Assembly (NCBI GenBank): GCA_023213395.1
Contig: CM041465.1
Coordinates: 99,641,741 to 99,705,740 of the forward strand
Length of the DNA stretch: 64,000 bases
Direction: 5' to 3'
From: Cycas panzhihuaensis
Lineage: Eukaryota > Cycadophyta
Within the stretch, counting starts at the first letter, position 1; each line of letters starts with the position of its first letter. The notes under the pieces are model-generated. The model was not told where the DNA came from, searched no databases, and saw nothing but the letters and a program-made list of their open reading frames with translations. Both the position numbers and the translations under genes were made by a program. Shown here piece after piece: positions 1 through 10,190 of the stretch.

Positions 1-27
1 AAATAATTGTTGTCACAATATCCAATA
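1..27 (-). repeat. 3' LTR fragment of copia copy 1
   Basis: These bases match the inner end of the E1-family LTR (compare 27092-27118). In element orientation they are the first bases of the LTR. The terminal CA on the + strand has decayed to TA. The rest of the LTR is cut off by the window edge. Confidence 0.75.
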
Positions 28-38
28 ATCTCCACCTT
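28..38 (-). other. Polypurine tract of copia copy 1
   Basis: On the minus strand this reads AAGGTGGAGAT directly before the LTR. The same purine tract sits at the same place in the other family copies (27119-27129 and 63136-63146). It would prime plus-strand DNA synthesis. Confidence 0.75.
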
Positions 39-59
39 GACAATAATTTACCCCGTACC

Positions 60-1600
60 TTTTCTAGACCCTTCATCATCTTTTTTGCAAGCCAAGAGAA
101 GTCAAACACCATTTGAACTTCTCTAATGGTACTGGTTTTGTGAATATATCATCATAATTCTAATTGGTGTGAATCTTCTCAAGTGCCACTCCACCTGCTT
201 CCATAACCTATCTAATAAAATGGTACTTAAGAGCAATATGCTTTGTTCTACCATGATAAGCCAGATTCTTGGCTAAGTAAATGGCACTTTGACTATCACA
301 AAATACCTTTACATTTTCCTGTCTCCTTCCAAGCTCGACCAATAGACCCTGTAACTAGATTACTTCTTTACAAGAACATGTTACAGCAACATATTCAGCT
401 TCTGTGGTTAACAGTGTAATTGTTCTCTGCAATTTGGACATCCAACTAACTGGACCATATGCAAGAGTGAAAACATAACCTGAAGTAGACCCTCTTTTGT
501 ATAAATCTCCCGAAAAGTCTGAATCAACATATCCATAAACCTGATTACCTGTACCTCCAAAGGTGATACAGTAGTTACTTGTGCCTCTCAAATACCAAAG
601 CACCCATTTCACTGCAACCTAATGTTCTTTCCCTGGATTTTCCATAAACCTGCTAACTACACAGACTACATGTAAAATATCAGGTCTTGTACATACCATG
701 GCATACATCAAACTTCCTACTACACTAGCATAAGGAACATGAGACATATAAACCTTTTCCTCTTCACTACTAGGACTCATATTCAAAGAAAGCTTGAAGT
801 AGGAAGCCAATGGGATACTCATTGGTTTCACATTTGTCATACCAAACCTAGTTAGCACCTTCTCCACATATTTCTGTTGTGATAACCACAACTTACCATT
901 TTTCTTGTCTCTATGTATCTCCATGCTTAAGATTTATTTTGCAGCTCCTAGATCCTTCATATTAAAAGTCCTAGCTAGTTGAGCCTTTAGCTTATTGATT
1001 TCTTCCATGCTCTTGCTTGCAACTAGCATGTCATCAATATATAGTACCAAGATAATGAATAAGCCATTGTCCATGAATTTAAAATAAACACAATAATCAT
1101 ACTCACTTCTTTTAAAATTTTGGCTCTCTATGAAGGCATCAAACTTCTTGTACCACTGCCTAGGTGATTGCTTTAGGCCATACAATGATTTCCTGAGCCT
1201 ACAAAAAGGTCTTTTTCTGCCATCCTGTACAAACCCTTCTGGTTGATCCATATAGATCTCCTCATCTAAATCTCCATGTAGAAAAGTTGTCTTAACATCT
1301 AACTGCTCCAACTCCAAATTAAGAGAAGCTACTAATGCTAACATCACTCGAATTAAAATAAGTTTGATAACTGGGGAAAAGATCCCATGAAAGTCAATAC
1401 TTACTTTCTGTACATAGCGTTTAGCCACCAATCTTGCCCTGTATTTGTCAACCTTTCTATCAACATCTATTTTTATCTTAAAAACCCACCTACAACCAAC
1501 AGTCTTCCTACCATGTAGAAGTTCTACTAAGTCCCATGAATTATTTTTCATTAATGCATCTATCTCTTCCTATATAGCCCTCTTCCACTTCTCACTATGG
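60..1600 (-). pseudogene. copia reverse transcriptase and RNase H (copy 1)
   Basis: The RT segment at 934-1551 includes KNNSWDLVELLHGRK, the WVFKIK block, QLDVKTTFLHGDL, KSLYGLKQSPRQWYKKF and the catalytic box YIDD at 1030-1041 (the usual copia form is YVDD). The connection region with the SLMYAM and TRPDI blocks is at 619-924. The RNase H part at 355-612 shows YVDSDFSGD, SGYVF and the TEAEYVA box, continuing towards 60 in broken frames. At least two in-frame stops split the pol frame. It is the polymerase part of a Tnt1-like polyprotein and cannot be translated as one protein now. Confidence 0.88.
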
Positions 1601-2503
1601 ATATCATCTACTGCTTCTTGAAAACATGTAGGCTCACCATCATTAGAAACCAACACAATAGAAGTAGATGGGTTGTACCTGTCAGGTGGATGGCTGACTT
1701 GTGTAGATCTTCTAACTGTTGGCAGAGGAGTGTCCATATACTCATGTAAATCTGTTATACATTCATCTTCAAAAAGATCTTCTTGCTCTTTTGATTCCAA
1801 AGATCACTGGGTTTCAAACTTGACCTGTTGATGTTCATCTTTCTGCTCATGTTTCATTTCAACTTCTCCACTATTTGATTTTAGAAGGGGAGATTCATCA
1901 AATACAACATATATGTTAATGGTGATTTTGTGAGCAGTAGGATCCCATAGCCTATATCCCTTCACGCCATCCTTATCACCATAACCAACAAAGATATACC
2001 TCTTGGATTTTGGGTCTAACTTTGAACGTTTACTTTTGTCAGTCCAGGCATAAGCATCACAACCAAAAACTTTTAAATTTAAATAATCACATGGATGTCC
2101 AGTCCATACCTCTTCAAGAATCTTGTAATCTATTGCAAGTGGTGGTGACCTATTTACCAGATAGCAAGCTATTTGAATAACTTCTACCCATAAGCCCTTC
2201 TCCACTCCTGCATTACTTAGCATGCTTCTTGCTCTTTCTAAGAGTGTCTTATTCATGCACTCAGCAATTTTATTTTACTGTGGAGTATAGCTAGTGGTCT
2301 TGTGTCTTTCGATCCCAGCTTCTCTGCAATAGTTCTCAAACTCTAAGGAGTTGAACTCACCTCCATTGTCAGTTCTTAAACATTTTATTATCTTACCAGT
2401 ATTGTTCTCAACTAGAGCCTTGAACTACTTAAACACACTGAAAACTTTAGATTTCCTTTTCAAAAAATAGACCCATACCTTCCTGGAGTAATCATCTATA
2501 AAT
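1601..2503 (-). pseudogene. copia integrase, C-terminal part (copy 1)
   Basis: The segment at 1804-2256 contains the integrase core end (NKTLLERARSMLSNAG) and the downstream conserved blocks VFGCDAYAW, KLDPKSKRYIFVGYG and GYRLWDP. The linker to RT follows at 1570-1800, with the RRSTQVSHPPDRYNPS block that is typical between copia integrase and RT. Near 2500 the core is cut: the first catalytic Asp and the HHCC zinc domain are absent. The linker and core are separated by stops. It is non-functional. Confidence 0.85.
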
Positions 2504-3190
2504 TGACTCATTTATAACCTCGTTAATCTTCTCCTTAGTAGTAGATTCAGGTTCATTCTTCCCACTCCATACCTCTTACTTATAGAGGTGATTTTATTAT
2601 TGTTACTCATGGCATTCCTAGCACCATACGCATACTCACTTCTAGTTAAGTGGTTATGGCCTCACCTAGTTTATGACCAATTAAGCCTTATTCTACTAGG
2701 ATTACCTCTTCACATCCTATTTCTTCTACCACTCAGGTACCCCTTCATGTATCACATACCATTGGGTCTTATGGTGTTAGGCCTCACCCACCATCACCTA
2801 GAGTGTATAATATGATTTCCTCATCATAGCATGTTTCTCATACTCAATTACGATATCCACATGCTTTGGCAGGTCAATCATAACTTTTAAGGACTTCTCA
2901 TCCCACTACTTCTTCATATATTCCTAGGCCTAGCCCACAACCTAACCCTTTCTATACCTTTAATTCAAGTATCCTATAAAACCTTATACCTCAAATTAAT
3001 TTTGTGGTTAACCCTACAACATGGTTTATTACTCCTTCTGTTTTTTGACCTCATGATATGTCACAAAAATAACTGTAGTCTCAACAACTTGTTTATTCAT
3101 CTATTCCTCATTTGTCATCCTTGCCTCAACATCCTACTATGTTAAGTCCAAGGAGGTCTTTTCTATATTATATGAAGTCTTCCTTTATGT
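2504..3190 (+). other. Element A, degraded gag N-terminal region
   Basis: No conserved domain is recognisable. Broken frames are rich in Ser, Pro and Tyr, as expected for the variable N-terminal region of Tat gag (compare element B gag, 52500-53196). I assign it to gag only by position, directly upstream of the conserved gag core. A hydrophobic open frame at 2588-2815 is not convincing as a gene. Confidence 0.4.
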
Positions 3191-4015
3191 GCGAGGTTTT
3201 GTTATTACCTATGCCCTCATTCCTTCTTGAATTACCCAAATTTTATGGTGACTCTTCTTAAGGCCTTGCCTCCTATATATAGGTACTCGTGCTCGCTTAC
3301 ACTGATTTTATGCCATATGACTGTTATGAATCATCTATTTCTTAAATCGCTTCAAGGTGATGTCTTAAAGTGGTTTTATTATTTTCCTTTAGCCTTAATT
3401 CTCTCATTTCAACAACTAGTTGACTCCTTTATCAATTATTTTGATGTAGCAAGATTGTTTAAGTCAAGCATCAAATCCTTGTTAGCAACTAAATAAAATA
3501 ATGATGAAACTTCAAGAGATTTTATTATGAGATTTTAAGATTAAGTCCACGCTTGCCATTCATATATTGATCTTAGTTTGTTATTTGATCTACTTATAAA
3601 TGTGTTGAGGCCCCATGTACATTTGGAGGTTTTGAAACTTGGTCCTCAAACATTTAAGGAAGTAACCGATCATTGTTTGGCTTTAGAGATATTTGAAATA
3701 CAAGTAGCTATTAAGAAGGTTGGGAAACCTATGTCTTCTGAAAATCTAGTTCATCCTACAAAGGCTACCCATTCTAAGCCTATATATGATCATCTTACTT
3801 CCTTAATTAGACCACTTAAGCATACGATCAGTACTAAGTTACATATTGATAATCCATCTCCTGCTCAATCCTCTGAAGAGACTAATGTAATTCACTTGGC
3901 TAAGGGGAGGAACAAACAAGATGCTCCCCCACCTCCTTCTTCATCTAGAAAGACAAAATGGTGCTTCTATAATCAAAGTGACACACATGATATAAGTGAG
4001 TGCCAAACTATTTAG
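3191..4015 (+). pseudogene. Element A gag (capsid and zinc knuckle)
   Basis: The gag core is visible at 3227-3496: GDVLKWFYYFP and SFQQLVDSFINYF match the retrotransposon gag domain. After a stop it continues at 3578-4015. Element B has the same blocks on the minus strand (about 51840-52420), including the NALHPEVHVEFLK-type segment. A knuckle at 3962-4003 reads Cys, x2, Asn, x4, His, x4, Cys; related Tat knuckles have His at the second position, so this looks like a His-to-Asn change. The product would form the virus-like particle. Stops and frame changes make it a pseudogene. Confidence 0.8.
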
Positions 4016-5074
4016 AATGTAGTCCATAACATGAATGCTCAAGTAAACCATTCTTCCAAGTCATTGCAAAACCAAATGATCCATAAGAATCCCTTACCTC
4101 AACATGGTGAGAAAACTAAAAGAGAAGATAAATGCAAGAGGAAGTAAATACAAGATGATGAAGACGAACCTTCAAGCTCTGATTCATCAAAGAAGACTAC
4201 CACTCCTGCAAACATTCAAACAAGAAGAAACACCAATCAATCTTGTCTACCTCCCAAAGGTGGTGATACTAAGAGAACCATAAACATAGTAGAGTATTTA
4301 AAGAGTGCAAGTCCATCTAAATCATCTAATGATTTGATGACAAGGAATCATAACTCTTTACTTCTAGTACCCCCCCATCCCATTAGGTTTAGGTCTATTC
4401 CTTCTAGTTTAAAGGATAAATCTTTCTCTTTAGTAGAAGAATTAAAGACCATTCTTGTAGATATATCAGTTATCAATTTGCTTAAGTGTTGCTACAAGCA
4501 ATGCCAATATTTATTTGATGTATTGGGAGTTCCTACGATAGCTTCTTCACCTACTTCTACTCTTTCCTTTAACCTCCCTACCTTGCCTAGTCATTTTGCC
4601 CACGCACCAAATAGCATTCGTTCATTTTACATTGAGATAATCAAGGATGGTATTAATATCAAATGGGTTATCATTGACGAGGGATCATCCATCAATATAA
4701 TCCCTCTTTATCTTGTCAAGGATTTAGAAATTTTCATCTTTGATCCATATGAATGGATCTACCAAGGGTATGACAAGAATCAAAAGGTGCCCTTGGGTTA
4801 AGTTATCCTTTCACTCACTTTAGAAGATAAGATAGTGCTTACCAACCTCCCCATCATTGACTTAGATTTAGAATATAATATCCTTTTGGGTAGACCATGG
4901 ATCACCCAAATGGAAGTAGTTTATTTGTCTCTCTTTGGTGAAATTAGGTTTATCCATGAAGGAGAGCTCAAGATCATTAAATGGAAGCCAAAACCTATTA
5001 AGCAATCATTTCGTCTCATCAAGACTTTTTTGGAACCTAGTGAATCCTCTAATTCTGCAGAGTATTTCTTTTAG
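4016..5074 (+). pseudogene. Element A aspartic protease region
   Basis: The protease active site lies in the segment 4334-4801, where VIIDEGSSINIIP is readable near 4665-4705. The second conserved block, DLEYNILLGRPWI, is at 4859-4907. A stop near 4799 separates the two. Asp-Glu-Gly-Ser replaces the usual Asp-Ser/Thr-Gly; Tat proteases often have Asp-Gly-Gly-Ser, and fragment D has Asp-Glu-Ala-Ser at the same place, so the Glu is shared by the family. Segment 4016-4333 is the gag-protease linker with stops. The enzyme would process the polyprotein. Confidence 0.78.
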
Positions 5075-6149
5075 TCACTTGGTCTAGGTTAGTACTTTTC
5101 TATTGAAGCCCTTTTAACTCATCCAAAAGTGAAGGACATGGATTTAATTGAAGTTATTCTTTTATTATCAGGTCCCCATCCATTCCTATTCCTTTAGACT
5201 TGACTGATTGCCTTTTGATTCCTTCTTCTTCTATTTTAGATGAAGTAGTGGCTTCTCGTTCTATCATACCTTACCAAGGTCCATCCTAAGTGGCCTTGTT
5301 GACATAAATCCTATTTACATTCATTCTTCATAGGTTTTATACTTGCCCTGAGAGGCAAATTTAGTGGTTTCTTCCTTGACCACTCACCTAGCAACTACTT
5401 CCTCAAGTATCATTATGCATGATTCATACATTGATGCTTTCCTATCTTTCTCTCACTCCTCTTTCTTTAAGACATGGCTGAATAGGCATGAGAAGATGTT
5501 GTTGCATCAACATATAGGCCTAGTATCAGATGGTAAAGATACTATTTCACTTGATACAGGTCAAGATAGTTTTGGAATCTCCACTGTAGTATAGGAAGTT
5601 AATTCCATTTCTACCATTTCTTTACTTTCTTATCCTCATTTGGACCATCTTATATCTTCACTTGTCTTGATATCTAGATCCCACATTGATTATGGCATAT
5701 ATGATCAAGAGTTTATTTAAGCATTTTCTTCAATTTAGGAGTTTGTAGATAGGCTTATCACCTTTTCTCAAGTTGCATCGATCATGGAGTTTATGCCTAC
5801 TCCAAACTCTTTGGTTGGTCCTCTTCTATCCTCTATTTCTCAATCTAAGAACCTTCACCTCATAAACCTCTTTCACCTTGACCATTTTAAGAATGATGAA
5901 GTGATCATTGAGTATTTAGTAGGTTCATCTCCTAGTTTTCCTTATGGATACCATAAGTTAGGATTTTCTAAAGTCATAATTGATCATTCTCAACCCTAAG
6001 AGTCTATCTCTTCTATTGAACTTGCTCCTCCTCATTTTGAGGAAGGGAATGCAATGCTTATGGAACAAACCATCGACATAGACTTAGAAATAGAGGATAC
6101 CCCTAGAATTATCAAGTTGGGAGCTAGTTTCACTCCCTAAGAGATCACC
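5075..6149 (+). pseudogene. Element A pol linker between protease and RT
   Basis: This is a low-conservation linker. Open pieces at 5364-5594 and 5784-5999 are Ser-rich. The latter has an LINLFHLDHFKNDEVIIEYL stretch matching the element B linker near 49830 (a VDYFKDDEALLEHL-like segment), which supports it as real pol sequence in this frame. Near 6135 a block before RT (FKDLFYEFC) resembles the LFQEFQDVFAWDY block of B. Several stops are present. No catalytic domain is seen. Confidence 0.6.
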
Positions 6150-7400
6150 CAATTTAAGGATCTCTTCTATGAGTTTTGCTTAGTTTTTGTATAGGACTAT
6201 AAAGACATGCAAGGACTTGATTTCCAAATCATTGAACACAATATTACCATTATTCTTAGCATAAAACCCAAATGACAAAAGTAACATCCTATTCATCCAC
6301 GCCTCTCTCTTGCCAGTAAGCAAGAAGTGGAGAAGTTATTAGCAACTGGATTCATTGAGAGTGTCAATTACTCCCAATGGGTCTCTAACATAGTTCTTGT
6401 AGCAAAGAAGAATGGTATGATTCAAATTTGTATTGACTTTTATGACATTAATAATGCATGTCCCAAAGATAGTTTCCCTCTTTCCTTTCTTGATCAAATT
6501 TGGGATCAGATGGCTGGTTTTGAGGTAATGTCTCTTATGGATGGATTTTTAGGATATAATTAGATTTTTGTTATACCTCGTGACTTCCAGAAGACCATTT
6601 TTACCACTTCTTGGGGCACCTTCGTTTATAAAGTCATGCCTTTTAGATTAAAGAATACTGGTGTAATATATCAAAGGGCTATGATTTATATCTTCCATGA
6701 CCTGATTGGAAATATTATTACCATTTATCTAGATGATATACTTGCCCTTTGATGTAAGAGATCCAATTATTTGTGTGATCTAAGAACCATTTCTAGAAGG
6801 TATAAAAAGTATCACTTGTGTTTAAACCCTTCCAAATGTATTTTTGCCATTACATCAGGAAATATGTTGGGAAACATTATTTCTTAATATGGGATTAGAA
6901 TCTATCCAAAAAAAGATTGAGGCTATCATTCAAATACCTCCTCTTAAGACTAAAAAGTAAATTAAATCTTTTATAGGTCTCTAAGATATTTCATTGCTAA
7001 CTTTACCTTAGATGCTAAGCCTATTATTAATCTTTTGAAGAAAGATGTTGAATTGCAATAGACTCCTCAAGTTCAATAGTCCTTTGATAGGCTGAAGCAA
7101 GCCTTGGTCTCTGCTCCACTTCTTACTCCAACAAGATTTAATAAGCCATTCATTCTATACACTTCAGCTACCAAGGAGTCACTAGTGGGTATGCTAGTAC
7201 ATGGAGATGATTTTGATAAAGAGACAACTATATATTTCATTAGTAGGACCCTCAAGGTAGATGAGCTTCATTATCTTTTTCCTAAGAAAGAATGTCTTGC
7301 CTTAGTTTTTACTACTAAGAAGCTTCGCTACTACCGCCTTGGGAATAGGGTCCACCTCATTATCTAATCCGATCCCATAAGGTATTTACTTACTAAGTCT
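6150..7400 (+). pseudogene. Element A reverse transcriptase and RNase H
   Basis: RT begins near 6150. Segment 6327-6563 carries the conserved SNIVLVAKKNGMIQICIDF and NACPKDSFPL blocks. The catalytic box YLDD is intact at 6726-6737. The RT C-terminal (connection) part follows with stops. The RT-associated RNase H is at 7104-7367, with PFILYTSATKESLVGML, YFISRTL and KKECLALVFTTKKLRYY. These enzymes would copy the RNA and remove it from the hybrid. Multiple stops and frameshifts inactivate it. It continues into integrase at about 7780. Confidence 0.85.
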
Positions 7401-7779
7401 AACCTTACTAGTTGACTAGGTAAGTGGTCTTTATTACTTAAAGAATTTATTTTATAAGTGATCAATAGAGAGTCTAAGAAAGGCATGATCATTCTAGAGA
7501 TCATGGTTGATGCACCTCTTCTAAATCATGCTTGCTAACCCATTGATGATTCCCTCCTAGATGAACATATCTTCCACATCTAGGGCATCCCTTCTGATGA
7601 TCCCTAGTATGGGGAGATTTGATCGTATCTTTATGATTAATCTTTTCTTTCTCTTTCTACCTCAAAGAAAACAAGATGAATTCGTATTGCTTCTAGATAA
7701 TACTTTTTGCTAGATGATACCTTATATAAGTGTTCTTTTAATGGAGTTCTACTAAGGTGCCTTTCACCTGATGAATCCT

Positions 7780-7960
7780 TAGTTACTTTGATAGAGTCCC
7801 ATGAGGGAATATGTGGTGGGAATTTTGGTGGTTGATCAATGGCCCAATGCATTCTTTGTATGGGTTATTACTCCTATGTCCAAAAATGCTAGAAATACTA
7901 GTCCCATGTAACATTAATCCATCAAACCTACATAAGAAATAAAATCGATAGTTTTGCCTT
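7780..7960 (+). pseudogene. Element A integrase, N-terminal zinc-binding part
   Basis: In broken frames the HHCC zinc-binding region is readable: His-Glu-Gly-Ile-Cys-Gly-Gly at about 7800, MAQCILCMGYY at about 7840, then a Lys-Cys-rich block. The gene is interrupted at 7960 by insertion of copia E2 and resumes at 16239. The duplicated target is GCCTT (7956-7960) and ACCTT (16234-16238), one mismatch. Confidence 0.72.
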
Positions 7961-8273
7961 TGAAAGAAGTATGGATCTAGGAGATAAATAACTCACATGC
8001 ATATGATAGCAATGGAGAATGGAAAAGAAGATGAAACAAGATATGAGAGCAATCTTGGAGGTGAGAATGAATTATTTACTTCCTCCTTGAGATTTCACCT
8101 TTTATTATTGAGGGTGAGCATTAGGGTTAGGATTTGCCCGCCTAATGACATGAACCTGAAATTACATCGAAATGTACATAAAGTATATTTCATTAAGAGA
8201 CTAATGCTAGTAATATATCCTAAGGTCATATAATTAATCTATGCAAATGACCTTGATACATTAACCTCTTTCA
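7961..8273 (-). repeat. E2 left LTR (3' LTR)
   Basis: Starts TGAAAGAAG and ends CTCTTTCA on the + strand, 313 bp. It aligns along its full length with 15920-16233. It is bounded on the inside by the polypurine tract and on the outside by the target duplication GCCTT. Confidence 0.9.
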
Positions 8274-8284
8274 ATCCCCCCCTT
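8274..8284 (-). other. E2 polypurine tract
   Basis: The minus strand reads AAGGGGGGGAT immediately before the LTR, a classic plus-strand primer site. Confidence 0.85.
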
Positions 8285-8499
8285 AATGGTGGAAGGTTAT
8301 TTTCAAAAAATCTATTCTACGAGGTCTTCATTTGAACCTCATTATTACATTGAAATTCTAAATGACACTTTTGTGGGAAGACCCTTATGGGGAATAAAAA
8401 CCCACGAACTTTCTAAGATCTATAGCCCTTTTTATAAATCAAAATAGCTAAGGTGGCTCTTTGATGTAGCGATGTACCAAGTAGCTTAAATGTGCAGCT

Positions 8500-8720
8500 T
8501 AATCTGCTAAGTCTCCATATACTGTTTGGTCATCCCCTATGCCCTTTTGGGTTTTTACATATTCTGATTTTCCAAAACAAGTACAACCCTTATCCTTCCA
8601 TTCCCACATGGGGTTTTCACAAATAGGATAGAGCAGAGACTTACTCTTATTCTTTAGCGTCCATAAGGGATTTTCATGAAGAGAATAGAGTAAAATGATC
8701 TTGTTGCCATCTTCTTTGAT
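8500..8720 (-). repeat. E2 3' untranslated region with degenerate repeats of about 60 bp
   Basis: Three related units carry the anchors TTTTGGGTTTTTACAT (near 8547), ATGGGGTTTTCACAA (near 8609) and AAGGGATTTTCATGA (near 8665), spaced by 62 and 56 bp. On the minus strand the last two read as similar peptides with an ENP-W core. The stretch lies between the end of RNase H and the 3' LTR. Confidence 0.55.
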
Positions 8721-8755
8721 CAATCCAAGATGGAGGCCCTAAGGCTGAGTTGCCT

Positions 8756-10190
8756 TCAGAACTATTCAAACTTCACCCTTTGTAGTAGTTTGGTAAAGAT
8801 ATTGGCCACTTAATCTACTGTGGGACAGTAATCTAATTAAATGATGCCGTCATGAATAAGTTCCCTAATCCTATGGACTTTCATACTTATGTGTTTGGTA
8901 CGATAATGAAATATAAGATTTTTTGCCATACAGATTATTGATTGATTATCCACATGAAGACTCATAGGACTTGTTTGGGTGATATTCAATGTTTCCAATA
9001 ATTTTCTCAGCCATATCACCTCTTTACTGGTCTCAGAAGTAGCAATGTGTTCAGCTTCGGTAGTTGAATCTGCAACTATCTTCTATTATCTACATCTCCA
9101 TGATATTAGTGTTGTTCCAAGAAATGTTACATACCCAAACGTAGACCTTCATGTATCTTTATCTCCTACAAAGTCTAAGTCTGTGTATGCAGAAAGCTTG
9201 AAGTTTGAATTAGGTTCATACAATAGACCATATTTGCTAGTCGTCTTAAGGTATCTTAACATTCGCACTGTTGTCTACCAATGATTTTGCTTAGGATTTA
9301 TCATGTAATGAGCAAGAATGTCGACAGAGTGTATAATATCTGGCCTTGTATTGGTAGTGTAGATGAGACTACCTACAAGTTTCCTGTAGAGTGTTGCATC
9401 TACCTCCCTAGTATCACCTTTAGTTGAGAGTTTGGTGTTAGGATCCATAGGTAATATCATTAGTTAAGTATCTTCTAACTAAAACTTGGCTAGAAGATCG
9501 TTGATGTATTTTTCTTGGGTGAGGAAAAAATTTCCATTCTTTTGTGTTACTTCAATTCCCAAGTAATATTTCATCAAACTGAGGTCAGATAATTTGAACG
9601 TTTTACCAAGGTCCTTTTTCAGCTAGCTTATTGCCTGATCACTATTACCCATTACTAATATATCATCCACAAAGATTATGAGATAAGTGACTTTATCCTT
9701 ATGGTGCTTGATGAATAACATTGCATCAATATCTTAATAGTCACAAACCTCATATCCAAGTTGTCTCATCCTTTCAGACAACTTTGTAAACCAAGTGTGA
9801 GGGACTTGTTTAAGGCCATACAAAGACTTTCTGAGCCTGTAAACCTTATGCTCTTGACCTTTGATCTCATATCCTTTTGGCTGAGCCATGTAAATTTCTT
9901 CTTTAAGATCTCCATTAAGAAATGCGGTCTTAATATCGAGTTGGTGGATTTTCCAACCCTATTGAGCAACCAAGGCCATAAGAGTTCTAATTGTAGGCCA
10001 CTTGGTTATAGGTGCAAAGACTTTAGTGTAGTTGATGCCTTCCCTTTGTATAAATCTTTTAGCTACCAACCTTGCCTTGTATTTTTCAAGGGTGCCATCT
10101 GATTTATATTTATTTTTAAATACTCATTTATTTTGAACTACCTTTCTGCCAAGTGGTAAATCAACGAGCTTCCATGTACTGTTCTTGATA
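8756..10190 (-). pseudogene. E2 reverse transcriptase and RNase H
   Basis: RT blocks are readable from about 10170 downwards: KWVFKNKYKSDG, YKARLVAKRF, HQLDIKTAFLNGDLKEEIYMAQP, RKSLYGLKQVPHTWFTKL and the catalytic box FVDD at 9662-9673 (usual YVDD). The connection region with KLVGSLIYTTNTRPDI is in segment 9275-9460. RNase H follows, with a TEAEHIA block and, at 8837-9019, SLHVDNQSIICMAKN and KHISMKVHRIRE. Stops break the frame at several sites. The open frame 9766-9969 is an out-of-frame shadow of this gene. Confidence 0.87.

Larger units (their letters stand above)
1..2503 (-). mobile_element. Ty1/copia element, family E1, truncated copy 1
   Basis: This is the 3' half of a minus-strand Ty1/copia (Tnt1-like) retrotransposon. 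It runs from the last bases of its 3' LTR through RNase H, RT and the C-terminal part of integrase. It is collinear with the fuller copy at 26499-31812. Homology stops inside the integrase core near 2503, where the sequence changes abruptly to gypsy DNA on the other strand. The 5' LTR, gag, protease and integrase N-terminus are missing, so a deletion removed the right half together with the 5' end of the adjoining gypsy element. The left end lies outside the window. Confidence 0.9.

Noticed and set aside
2588-2815. Hydrophobic 75-codon open frame that looks like a membrane protein
   Set aside because: It lies in the degraded gag N-terminal region of element A; Leu/Pro richness comes from CT-rich repeats and nothing supports a separate gene.
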